DNA of 20,762 bases from Thermotogae bacterium (GTDB lineage: Bacteria > Thermotogota > Thermotogae > B3-G13). How positions within the stretch are numbered: position 1 is the stretch's first letter; each line of letters opens with the position of its first letter. Positions 6,917 to 14,758 of the stretch are shown here, one piece after another. A model generated the notes under the pieces. That model was not told where the DNA came from and made no database searches. It saw only the letters and a program-made list of their open reading frames with translations. Where the stretch lies: contig WFSK01000086.1 in NCBI GenBank assembly GCA_015486095.1, positions 1 through 20,762 of the forward strand, in the 5' to 3' direction. The position numbers were made by a program, and so were the translations under genes.

Positions 6917-8476
6917 TTGATATCATTGCATAGAGGAATAATCGTATCTTGTCAGGCGCTGGAAGATGAACCATTGAATGGTTCAAGGATCATGGCACGC
7001 ATGGCTTTAGCAGCGAAGATGGGTGGTGCTGTTGGTATCAGGGCGAATACACCCGAGGATATAAAGGCGATAAAGGAAACTGTTGATTTACCTATGATAG
7101 GCATCTTTAAAGATAAGATACCCGGATTTGAAACGTATATCACACCTACAGCAAGCCATGTTGCAAAAGTCATCGATGCAGGAGCGGATTTAGTTGCCAT
7201 CGACTGTACGAGACGCAGGCATCCTCAGGATCTGAAAGAGATATTCTCATATGTAAGGGTTCATTATCCTCACACTCCCATAGTAGCGGATATTGCAGAT
7301 TTAGAAGATGCATTGTTGATATCTGAACTCCACCCGGATTTCATAGCCACCACGCTTTCAGGTTACACAGATTACTCTAACAATTCTCCCCAACCCAATA
7401 TAGCACTCGTAAGAGAAATTCATCGAAACCTCGATATACCCATCATAGCCGAAGGCAATTACATATACCCTGAACAAGCCATGGAAGCCTTCGTTGCAGG
7501 AGCGTTTGCGGTTGTTGTGGGTGGTGCAATAACGAGACCTCAAGAGACTACGAAGAGATTTACAACTGCTGTAAAGGGATTCATCGAAGATGACAAAAAG
7601 GCTATGGGTATCGATTTGGGAGCAACTCATACAAGAGGTGGGATAATCGATGCCTCTGGCAGGCTCATTGAAGATATGGTGATCGAGACGAATACTCATG
7701 CACCTCTCGAGAGTGTGAAAAGAGTGATAGATCAGCTTTTCTCTGATGATATATCGGCAATAGGAATAGGGGCTGCAGGCAGGATCGATTTCGACACTGG
7801 AAGGGTGTTGTATGCCACGAAAAATCTACATAATTGGTCCGGGGTTAAGGTAAAAGATGCCTTAGGAGAAAAGTATTCCATCCCCATCGTTGTCGATAAC
7901 GATGTGAATGCCGCAGCTTATGCACAATGGTTTGCAGAGAAAGGGAGATTCAAGAATATTTTTTATGTGGCGGTCGGTACGGGTCTTGGGGGAGGCATGA
8001 TCTTGAATGGGCATCCGTACAGAGGAACCCATGGAAATGCAGGAGAAGTGGGACATATCATCGTTCCAGGGAATCTGAGAAGATGTACATGTGGAAAGCG
8101 TGGATGTCTGGAAACAGTGTTATCTGGAAGATTCATCCAGAGTGAATATGAGAGAAGATTTAGAAGCTTCTCCTGGCAGGATTTTTTGAATCGAGTTAGT
8201 TCGAACGATATTTGGACATCAGAGTTGATCGATAAAATGGCGATGTATGCAGCTTGGCTTGTCGATATGCTTATCAATTCTACAGATATCGAAAAAATCT
8301 ACTTTGGTGGTATAGTTGAGGATTTTGGACAGATGTTCATGGATAGATTAAGACAAAACTTAAAAGAATATGACAATGGAATCTACAATGAAGATGTGGT
8401 TTCTATTTCAACCTTGGGAGAAAAAGCAACGATTATCGGTGCTGCGCTCGAAGCACTGCACTATGGAGAGAGGTGA
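6917..8476 (+). CDS. nanEK: Fused N-acetylmannosamine-6-phosphate 2-epimerase / N-acetylmannosamine kinase (NanE-NanK)
   Basis: This 519-residue protein has two enzymes in one chain. Residues 1 to about 222 are a NanE TIM barrel: GIIVSCQALEDEPL, VGIRANTPEDIKAIK, MIGIFK with the expected catalytic lysine, TYITPT, DATLSGYT-like TTLSGYTDYS, and IIAEGNYIYPEQA with VVVGGAITRP. From M230 a ROK sugar kinase begins: MGIDLGATHTRGG, catalytic D329 in VVDNDVNAAA, GTGLGGGMILNG, EVGH (H380), and the zinc motif CTCGKRGC (C390, C392, C397). The expected reactions are ManNAc + ATP to ManNAc-6-P, then epimerisation to GlcNAc-6-P. The start is TTG at 6917, chosen from SD AAGGTGA; TTG 6926 is less likely. It ends 10 bp before the regulator gene. 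Fusions of this kind are known in some bacteria but are uncommon. The kinase substrate could also be another hexosamine. Confidence 0.92.
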   Translation: MISLHRGIIVSCQALEDEPLNGSRIMARMALAAKMGGAVGIRANTPEDIKAIKETVDLPMIGIFKDKIPGFETYITPTASHVAKVIDAGADLVAIDCTRRRHPQDLKEIFSYVRVHYPHTPIVADIADLEDALLISELHPDFIATTLSGYTDYSNNSPQPNIALVREIHRNLDIPIIAEGNYIYPEQAMEAFVAGAFAVVVGGAITRPQETTKRFTTAVKGFIEDDKKAMGIDLGATHTRGGIIDASGRLIEDMVIETNTHAPLESVKRVIDQLFSDDISAIGIGAAGRIDFDTGRVLYATKNLHNWSGVKVKDALGEKYSIPIVVDNDVNAAAYAQWFAEKGRFKNIFYVAVGTGLGGGMILNGHPYRGTHGNAGEVGHIIVPGNLRRCTCGKRGCLETVLSGRFIQSEYERRFRSFSWQDFLNRVSSNDIWTSELIDKMAMYAAWLVDMLINSTDIEKIYFGGIVEDFGQMFMDRLRQNLKEYDNGIYNEDVVSISTLGEKATIIGAALEALHYGER

Positions 8477-8486
8477 GTTCTTGAAG

Positions 8487-9338
8487 ATGAAAGGTTCGAC
8501 ATTGAAGCGTATTCATTCTCGTTCATCGGATTTCACGCGCATCGAAAAGCGTATCGCAAGTTATATCCTTGCCAAACCGGAAGAAATCCTTTATATGACT
8601 GTAAATGAGCTTGCCAATGCAAGTGGCGTGAGTGATGCATCGGTCATAAGGTTTGTGCGGACACTGGACTTCGATTCATTTCAAGCATTTAAGCTTGCAC
8701 TTGCTGGTGATCTCTTCGGTGTTCATCATGAAAGGTTCGAGGACCCAACGATATCGGCAGAAGATGATGTGAACAGCATAGTGGAGAAGACGAAATTGGG
8801 ATGTGTGAAATCGATCGAGAGTACGATGTCAGTTTTAGATCCGAATATGCTTAAGATGGCTGTAAATCTCATAAACAATGCCAAGCGTGTGGAATGTTAT
8901 GGTGTGGGTTCTTCAGCTGCCGTCGCACATATAATTCAGTACAAGTTCATAAGACTCGGTATCCCTTGCAAGGCTTATGATGACCCACATATACAGGCTA
9001 TGTCTGCATCGACTATGTCATTTGGCGATGTGGTTATTGGTGTCAGTCACAGCGGCTCTACAAAAGATACCGTGGATTCCATAAGAGTAGCGAAGGAGCA
9101 TGGGGCCTCTATTATCTGCATCACAGACCATATAAGGTCTCCCATATCGAAGTATGCAGATGTAATTCTCGAAACCTCTTCGAGGGAAAGCCCTATAAAG
9201 AGTGGGGCCGGGCGTTCGATAATCGCCCAGACATTCGTGGTAGAGGCTCTTACCAACCTACTCTATCAGTTGAATAGAGAACGTGCTGAGAAATATGGCA
9301 AAGAAAGTGCAAAGGCGGTATCCAACAAGTTGTACTGA
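8487..9338 (+). CDS. RpiR-family transcriptional regulator (HTH + SIS)
   Basis: The protein has 283 residues from ATG 8487. The N-terminal HTH_6 domain (about 1-80) contains FTRIEKRIASYILAKPEEI and the recognition region GVSDASVIRFVRTLDFDSF. The SIS sugar-phosphate-binding domain (about 130-260) contains GVGSSAAVA at 139-147 and SHSGSTKDT from S187. The frame is open further upstream (to 8370), but that region lies within nanEK. ATG 8487 has SD AGGTGAG overlapping the nanEK stop and gives the normal RpiR length. Regulators of this class sense phosphosugars such as ManNAc-6-P or GlcNAc-6-P. The context suggests it senses the NanEK product and controls this operon, possibly through the ACATTT palindrome. 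It could be an activator or a repressor. Confidence 0.92.
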   Translation: MKGSTLKRIHSRSSDFTRIEKRIASYILAKPEEILYMTVNELANASGVSDASVIRFVRTLDFDSFQAFKLALAGDLFGVHHERFEDPTISAEDDVNSIVEKTKLGCVKSIESTMSVLDPNMLKMAVNLINNAKRVECYGVGSSAAVAHIIQYKFIRLGIPCKAYDDPHIQAMSASTMSFGDVVIGVSHSGSTKDTVDSIRVAKEHGASIICITDHIRSPISKYADVILETSSRESPIKSGAGRSIIAQTFVVEALTNLLYQLNRERAEKYGKESAKAVSNKLY

Positions 9339-9420
9339 AAGGAGGTGAAAAGTATTTCTTAAGGTATCCATTTTTCATTCAATTTTAAGATTTTCAATCA
9401 ATTTTTAGGAGGTGTTGTAA
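9339..9420 (+). other. Intergenic spacer with an orphan Shine-Dalgarno
   Basis: A perfect AAAGGAGGTGA immediately follows the regulator's stop codon. At proper spacing there is only ATT-TCT-TAA, so it has no real gene behind it. The working ribosome site for the next gene is AGGAGGTG at about 9407-9414. The rest is A/T-rich with no clear terminator or promoter. Confidence 0.4.
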
Positions 9421-11061
9421 ATGAGAAAGATATTCTTGTTTTTGCTTATATTCACTCTAATAACGGGAATTTTTGTCGTAGGTGAAGTGAAGTACGGCGG
9501 GGTTCCTGTTTTTGGTTTTACTTCAGGATTGCAACAACCGAATTACAATCCATTTAGTCCTGGTGCTATGTACGGCATCCAAGGTACTATTTTCGAACCT
9601 TTGATGTTCTTGAATACGATCACCGGAGACGTTAAACCATGGCTTGCCTCATCGTATGAATGGAAGAATAACAACCTCGAATTGGTTTTTAACCTGAGAA
9701 GGGATGTGAAATGGACGGATGGAGTGCCCTTCACTGCTAAGGATGTAGAATTTACGTTTAACATGCTGAAGGCACATCCAGAAATGGATTTGAATGGTAT
9801 CTGGTCGGGTGGTCTTGAGTCCGTAACGAGCGAAGGATCCTACACCGTGATCTTCAAATTTTCGAAGCCAAACGTTCCGAAATTCGCGTTTATTGGAGGG
9901 TTAACACCTATTGTTCCTCAACACATATGGTCGAGGGTCAAGAATCCTCCGAAGTTTATGAACCCAAATCCAGTGGGTACGGGGCCATTTATCCTCGAAA
10001 AGTTCGATCAAGCCCTTCAGGTTGAGACTTACAGGAAGAATCCAAATTACTGGCAAAAGGGGAAGCCCTACGTTGACGGTTTGAAGATCAGGATCTTCAG
10101 AACCAACAACGCCAATAATCTCGCTACGATCAAAGGAGAAATAGATTGGTCCAGTTCGTTTATGCCGGATGTGAAGAGAATGTTCATAGATAAGAATCCT
10201 GAAGTAAATCATGCCTGGGTACCTCATACCGGATGTGTCTTTTTATATCCAAACAATGCAAAATATCCGTTCAACATTTCAAAATTCAGACTCGCTCTTT
10301 CGATGGCCATAGACAAGGCGAAAGTTGCGAAGATCGGAGAATATGGATATACACCACCTGCTCATCCAACGGGTCTTCAAACGCAATTCATAGACAGATG
10401 GTTTGATAAATCTCTTGAACCTCTCGTTTACTCCTACGATCCACAAAGATCGATCGAAATCCTGAAGTCTTTAGGTCTTAAGCAGAACTCCTCTGGATTC
10501 TTCATCAACCCAAAAACCGGGAAGCCTTTTTCTTTTAACATCATAGTAGTTTCTGGATGGACCGATTGGATCACGAGTGCCGGGATAATCGCCGATAACC
10601 TTAGAAAAGTGGGGTTGAGTGCTGCTGTTCAACAGATGAGCTATGGACAGTATATGAATTCACTTTACACAGGATTGTACGACTTAGCGATCGCAGGCCC
10701 TTTTGGAATCCTTAATCCTTACTACGCTTACAACGCTATGTTGAACAGCAAATTCACGGCTCCGATAGGTAAAAATGCACTTACCAATTGGGAGAGATGG
10801 AAAGATCCGGTTACAGACGCTATGCTTAATCTCTTCGAAACTACTTCCGATGTAGTTGCCCAGAAGCGTGCCATGGCTGTGATCGAAAGAATAATGCTTA
10901 CGGATGTGCCAACCATACCGCTTTTCTACACACCTGTTGTTGAGGAATTTTCTACGCGACGTTTCGTTGGATGGCCCAGTGAATCGAACCCCTATACTTC
11001 ATGCGCCCCCTGGGTGATTCCGACGATAGGTGTAACGGCACTTAACATCCATTTGAAATAA
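9421..11061 (+). CDS. Family-5 (peptide/oligosaccharide-type) ABC transporter substrate-binding protein
   Basis: This 546-residue exported protein has a signal peptide (MRKIFLFLLIFTLITGIFVVG, about 21 residues) without a lipobox cysteine, as in many Thermotogota binding proteins. SBP_bac_5 hallmarks are visible: LASSYEWKNNNLELVFNLRR, VKWTDGVPFTAKDVEFTFNML, NPVGTGPFILEKF, and FRLALSMAIDKAKVAK. The C-terminal lobe includes PTIPLFYTPVVEEFS. It lies upstream of two matching permeases and two ATPases separated by two enzymes, so it is the probable receptor of that importer. In Thermotogota, family-5 proteins often bind oligosaccharides as well as peptides. The NanEK neighbour suggests an amino-sugar oligomer or glycopeptide (inference). 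A hairpin follows the stop, which may allow higher expression of this gene than of those downstream. Confidence 0.93.
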   Translation: MRKIFLFLLIFTLITGIFVVGEVKYGGVPVFGFTSGLQQPNYNPFSPGAMYGIQGTIFEPLMFLNTITGDVKPWLASSYEWKNNNLELVFNLRRDVKWTDGVPFTAKDVEFTFNMLKAHPEMDLNGIWSGGLESVTSEGSYTVIFKFSKPNVPKFAFIGGLTPIVPQHIWSRVKNPPKFMNPNPVGTGPFILEKFDQALQVETYRKNPNYWQKGKPYVDGLKIRIFRTNNANNLATIKGEIDWSSSFMPDVKRMFIDKNPEVNHAWVPHTGCVFLYPNNAKYPFNISKFRLALSMAIDKAKVAKIGEYGYTPPAHPTGLQTQFIDRWFDKSLEPLVYSYDPQRSIEILKSLGLKQNSSGFFINPKTGKPFSFNIIVVSGWTDWITSAGIIADNLRKVGLSAAVQQMSYGQYMNSLYTGLYDLAIAGPFGILNPYYAYNAMLNSKFTAPIGKNALTNWERWKDPVTDAMLNLFETTSDVVAQKRAMAVIERIMLTDVPTIPLFYTPVVEEFSTRRFVGWPSESNPYTSCAPWVIPTIGVTALNIHLK

Positions 11062-11069
11062 CAGGCATA

Positions 11070-11117
11070 TAAGGGAAGGAGAGTAACATTTATCTTCTCT
11101 CCTTCCTTATCTATTTT
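11070..11117 (+). terminator. Hairpin terminator/attenuator after the binding-protein gene
   Basis: GGAAGGAGAG (11074-11083) pairs perfectly with CTCTCCTTCC (11097-11106) around a 13-nt loop. Pairing extends outward through ATAAG/TTAT with one bulge, followed by a T-rich TTATCTATTTT. It lies 12 bp after the stop codon. Partial termination here would raise binding-protein mRNA over the transport machinery, a common arrangement in ABC operons. Confidence 0.65.
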
Positions 11118-11142
11118 AGCGATCGAGAAAGGAAGAAGTGCG

Positions 11143-11955
11143 ATGTCGAAGCCCACGGTCGATTTTAAAGATATATCTTTATCACTAAAAAAGCTGGGCA
11201 TCAAACGAGGAGATGGCATTCTGGTACACAGTTCCCTGAGCAGTTTTGGATACGTAAAAGGAGGGGCTGATGCCGTTATAGATGCACTTTTGGAGGCTGT
11301 GGGTCAGGAGGGCACCGTTTTAGTTCCAACACTCACTGGAAAGGATACAGATAGTCCTCAAAATCCACCGATTTTTGATGTAATGAAGACGCCATGCTGG
11401 ACAGGGAGAATTCCTACAGAATTTATGAAACGTCCTCAGTCGAGGCGTAGTCTCCATCCAACTCATTCTGTTTCAGGGATCGGTCCTTTGGTTCCGTTTT
11501 TGATAAATGGTCATGAGAACTCCATAACACCGTGCGGCAAGAATTCTCCTTACTATCGGCTTGCTGAAAAAGGGGGATATATACTACTTATAGGTGTAGA
11601 TCAGGAATCCAACACTACTATTCATACGGCTGAAGAATTGGCAGAAGTTCCTTATCATATGCAAAGAGAACCCACTGATACGACGATTATCGATTATCAC
11701 GGGAAAAGGATCATAAAACGGCTATATCTTCACAGGTGGGGAGTACCAAGACGATTTCAAAGGATCGACGGAGAACTGGAAAGACTTGGGATCATGCGTA
11801 AGGTAAAATGTGAAGGATCGACTCTCAGACTCATAAAACCTATGCAGATGATTAACTGGCTTGTGGATAGATTACGTAAAGATCCCTGGTATTTGTGCTT
11901 ACATCCCTTTGATGTATACAGAAAATTTGGAAGGGACTTTCGAACTCAAATGTAA
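11143..11955 (+). CDS. AAC(3)-family (antibiotic NAT-like) N-acetyltransferase homologue
   Basis: The 270-residue protein belongs to the AAC(3)/YokD fold (COG2746 type). It has ILVHSSLSSFGYVKGGADAV (H29, S30, S31), EGTVLVPTLTGKD, RSLHPTHSVSGIG with H105, and CGKNSPYYRLAEKGGYILLIGV. The family uses acetyl-CoA to acetylate an amine, classically the 3-amino group of aminoglycosides. Many members are not resistance enzymes and their substrates are unknown. Sitting between a binding protein and transport genes in an operon with ManNAc enzymes, it may act on an imported amino sugar or an amino-sugar-containing compound (inference). The ATG has SD AAAGGA. The stop is 12 bp before the DUF4434-like gene, indicating co-transcription. 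Confidence 0.85.
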   Translation: MSKPTVDFKDISLSLKKLGIKRGDGILVHSSLSSFGYVKGGADAVIDALLEAVGQEGTVLVPTLTGKDTDSPQNPPIFDVMKTPCWTGRIPTEFMKRPQSRRSLHPTHSVSGIGPLVPFLINGHENSITPCGKNSPYYRLAEKGGYILLIGVDQESNTTIHTAEELAEVPYHMQREPTDTTIIDYHGKRIIKRLYLHRWGVPRRFQRIDGELERLGIMRKVKCEGSTLRLIKPMQMINWLVDRLRKDPWYLCLHPFDVYRKFGRDFRTQM

Positions 11956-11967
11956 GAAGGGAGAATA

Positions 11968-12912
11968 ATGATGTATAAAAAGATTACCGGGACCTTTTTA
12001 GACGAGATCACGTACGATATAGCGTCTTCAAATTGGGGAGAAAGGGAGTGGGCAAACGAATTTAAAACGATGAGTACGGCTGGAATAGATACGGTTATCA
12101 TAATCAGAGCTGGCCTGGGGGAAAAGGTTATATTTCCTTCAAAGAGCATATCTTCTTTTAGAAAGATCATGCCTGTCTATCAGGACCTTGCGAGTTTGTT
12201 CCTCAAACTTTCTGAATCCAATAATATGAAGCTTTTCTTCGGACTGTACGACTCAAATTATTTTTGGTACAGGAATGATTGGAAAAAAGAGGTGGAGATA
12301 AACATTGCGTTCATCGATGAGGTATGGGATAAATTTGGAAAGTATGCATCTTTTGCAGGATGGTACCTTCCACATGAAACTGGTGATACCTCCTCGAGGA
12401 TCATAGAACTAAATGCCCATCTCGCAGAATATTTAAGAAAGATATCCAACCTGCCGATCCTCATATCCCCTTATTTTCTTGGAAGAGTTAACGTTTATGA
12501 AATGCTGATACACGGAGAGCATGCAAGTCCTCGAAGTGTTGATGAACACGTTCGTCAATGGGAAGAGATATTTGAAAACTTCAGGGGCCTTGTTGATTAC
12601 TGCGCTTTTCAGGATGGGACGGTAAATCTTCTCGAACTTGAGAATTTTGTCAAAGCTACGGCTAAAATAGCAAAAGATAACGGGATAACACTATGGTCAA
12701 ATGTTGAGACCTTTGATAGAGATGTCCCGATCAAATTTCCCCCGATCGATTGGCGAAAACTCGCATACAAGATAGATGTTGTCCAGCCGTATGTAGATAA
12801 ACTGATAACCTTTGAATTTTCACATTTCTTGAGTCCAAATTCCATTTGGCCTTCGGCCAGAAACCTCTTCGAGCGCTACAAGGAATTTTTGGCTATGAAG
12901 GATGTGAGTTAA
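11968..12912 (+). CDS. DUF4434-like TIM-barrel protein (putative glycoside hydrolase)
   Basis: The 314-residue protein has no signal peptide, so it is likely cytoplasmic. The start TGTFLDEITYDIASSNWGEREWANEFKTM, the segments GIDTVIIIRAG, KLFFGLYDSNYFW, FAGWYLPHETGD, LPILISPYF, VDYCAFQDG and ITLWSNVETFD follow the strand pattern of a glycosidase-like beta/alpha barrel of the DUF4434 type. Glu and Asp residues at barrel ends (YLPHE, FQDG, NVETF) are candidate catalytic residues, unproven. No standard characterised family was recognised with certainty. SD AAGGGA precedes ATG 11968, and an ATG follows directly at 11971. It is packed between the acetyltransferase and permease genes, suggesting processing of what the importer brings in. 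Confidence 0.75.
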   Translation: MMYKKITGTFLDEITYDIASSNWGEREWANEFKTMSTAGIDTVIIIRAGLGEKVIFPSKSISSFRKIMPVYQDLASLFLKLSESNNMKLFFGLYDSNYFWYRNDWKKEVEINIAFIDEVWDKFGKYASFAGWYLPHETGDTSSRIIELNAHLAEYLRKISNLPILISPYFLGRVNVYEMLIHGEHASPRSVDEHVRQWEEIFENFRGLVDYCAFQDGTVNLLELENFVKATAKIAKDNGITLWSNVETFDRDVPIKFPPIDWRKLAYKIDVVQPYVDKLITFEFSHFLSPNSIWPSARNLFERYKEFLAMKDVS

Positions 12913-12931
12913 ATATAGGGGGAATGAATTT

Positions 12932-13918
12932 ATGCGCTACATATCGAAGAGGATCATATTCTTCCTAATAACGGCTTGGACAGCATTAACGATGAACTTC
13001 ATACTTCCAAGGCTAATGCCAGGTAATCCGGCTGAGGTCATGATAGCGAAATTTCAAGGTCGTCTAAATCCACAGGCCATAAAAGCACTCGAAATAGCAT
13101 TCGGTATAAACGTGCACCAGAGCATATTGATCCAATACATGGATTACCTGGGGAGAATGATAACGGGAAGGTTTGGAATATCCGTTTCGTTTTATCCATC
13201 GACGGTATCTAAAGTGTTATCCCAGGCCATACCGTGGACGATAGGGCTCTTTGGAACATCCACCGTCATCGCGTTCTTGTTGGGGACGATCTTAGGAATA
13301 AGGACTTCATGGAGAAGAAATAGTCCCTCGAGTAGTGTCATCGTACCTCTTTCGCTTTTTTTAAACAGCATGCCGTACTTTTGGTTTGCACTTATAATCG
13401 ATTATGTATTCGCATTTAAACTCGGATGGTTTCCGTTGGGAGGAGCCTATTCTTCGAGGGGGAATGTAACGGGATGGATATCGATCGGCTCCATCCTGTA
13501 TCACGCGCTCCTTCCCGGCGCTACGATAATTATAACGGCTACGGGGGGATGGTTACTCACCATGCGAAACAACATGATGAGTGTACTCTCGGATGATTTT
13601 GTGACGTTTGCGCGAGCCAAAGGGCTTCCAGACCAGGTGATCGAATACAAATATGCAGCGAGGAATGCGATCTTACCGAGTTTCACAGGATTTGCCATGG
13701 CACTTGGCTTCGTCATAAGTGGTGCATTGTTAACCGAGATCGTATTTTCGTATCCGGGAGTTGGATATCTTCTGTATCAATCGGTATTGAACATAGATTA
13801 CCCTCTGATGCAAGCGATCTTTTTATTCATAACGATCGCGGTTTTGACCGCGAACTTCATCGTAGATATGGTGTACATATTTCTCGACCCAAGGGTACGG
13901 TTAGGTGGTGGTGAGTAG
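12932..13918 (+). CDS. Opp/Dpp-type ABC permease, first subunit (DppB/OppB-like)
   Basis: This 328-residue inner-membrane permease has the N-terminal helix typical of OppB/DppB (RIIFFLITAWTALTMNFILP), the PGNPAE motif just after it, and about six membrane segments. The cytoplasmic coupling loop is FVTFARAKGLPDQVIEYKY, followed by ARNAILPSF, where the ATPase docks. The C-terminus ends near VYIFLDPRVRLGG, a normal family ending. It starts 19 bp after the DUF4434-like gene, and its TAG stop is immediately followed by the ATG of the next permease. It forms the translocation pore with that partner. Confidence 0.95.
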   Translation: MRYISKRIIFFLITAWTALTMNFILPRLMPGNPAEVMIAKFQGRLNPQAIKALEIAFGINVHQSILIQYMDYLGRMITGRFGISVSFYPSTVSKVLSQAIPWTIGLFGTSTVIAFLLGTILGIRTSWRRNSPSSSVIVPLSLFLNSMPYFWFALIIDYVFAFKLGWFPLGGAYSSRGNVTGWISIGSILYHALLPGATIIITATGGWLLTMRNNMMSVLSDDFVTFARAKGLPDQVIEYKYAARNAILPSFTGFAMALGFVISGALLTEIVFSYPGVGYLLYQSVLNIDYPLMQAIFLFITIAVLTANFIVDMVYIFLDPRVRLGGGE

Positions 13919-14752
13919 ATGAAATACGTGTTGGTCTTCTTGAAGAACAAAAAGGCGGCATTCGGATTGGGAATACTTTTGTTTTTCGTTATCATAGCGA
14001 TCTTTGCACCGTACATAGCACCGTACTCACCCACATACATGGGATTCGTCCCTCTCCAGCCACCAACTAAACAACACCTGCTCGGGACAACGGCGACAGG
14101 TCAGGATATCTTCTCGAGGGTTGTGTGGGGGACGAGATTATCCCTATTCGTTGGGATAACTACAGGACTCATTGCTACGGTATTATCTGTGGTAATAGGA
14201 TTGACTGCTGGATATTTCGGAGGGCTTGTAGATGATATACTCATGACGATAGCAAATATCTTCCTCGTGATCCCCGGATTACCTTTAATAATCATATTGG
14301 CGGCGTACATAACGATCAAAGGCATATGGCCGATAATCTTCGTCATATCGATAACAGGCTGGGCGTGGGGGGCGAGGGTACTACGCTCCCAGATGCTGAC
14401 ACTCAAGAATCGGGATTTCGTCAATGCCTCTGTGGTCGTGGGAGAAAGGCCATTGCACATAATATTCGCGGATATATTTCCAAATATGTTGGGACTAATA
14501 GTGGCGAATTTCTTCGGGGCATCGATATACGCAGTCCTAAGTGAGGCAGGCCTGGAGTTCTTAGGTCTGGGTAATTCCAATGCGATATCATGGGGTACGA
14601 TACTGTATTGGGCGCAAAACAACCAGGCAATACTCTTCGGCTTGTGGCCATGGATGGCGGTCCCCGGGCTATTCATAGCATTGCTGGGTATGTCGTTTGC
14701 CTTGATGAACTTTGCGGTCGATGAATTGACGAATCCCAGACTCAGGAAATGA
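13919..14752 (+). CDS. Opp/Dpp-type ABC permease, second subunit (DppC/OppC-like)
   Basis: The 277-residue permease has the OppC N-terminal pattern (KNKKAAFGLGILLFFVIIAIFAP). The conserved HLLGTTATGQDIFSRVVWGT segment follows, then the BPD_transp_1 domain with five or six helices. The coupling loop NRDFVNASVVVGERPLHIIF takes the EAA-loop position. The C-terminus LMNFAVDELTNPRLRK matches the family's FxxDxLRDxLDPR ending. The ATG directly abuts the previous stop, so translation is probably coupled. The next gene begins 6 bp downstream. Confidence 0.95.
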   Translation: MKYVLVFLKNKKAAFGLGILLFFVIIAIFAPYIAPYSPTYMGFVPLQPPTKQHLLGTTATGQDIFSRVVWGTRLSLFVGITTGLIATVLSVVIGLTAGYFGGLVDDILMTIANIFLVIPGLPLIIILAAYITIKGIWPIIFVISITGWAWGARVLRSQMLTLKNRDFVNASVVVGERPLHIIFADIFPNMLGLIVANFFGASIYAVLSEAGLEFLGLGNSNAISWGTILYWAQNNQAILFGLWPWMAVPGLFIALLGMSFALMNFAVDELTNPRLRK

Positions 14753-14758
14753 TCGGAT

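Noticed and set aside
6420..6920. Open frames of 74 and 106 codons within the intergenic element (6644-6420 minus, 6600-6920 plus)
   Set aside because: They lie across the inverted and direct repeats, have low-complexity or unlikely protein sequence and no good ribosome site. The plus frame runs into the real nanEK start.
6917..8476. Frameshift artefact joining two separate genes nanE and nanK
   Set aside because: The frame is continuous, with a short natural linker (about residues 222-230) and no internal stop or SD at the junction. Both domains are full length.
11143..11955. Aminoglycoside resistance gene
   Set aside because: Only the family fold is recognisable. There is no mobile context, and the operon context is metabolic, so a resistance call is unsupported.
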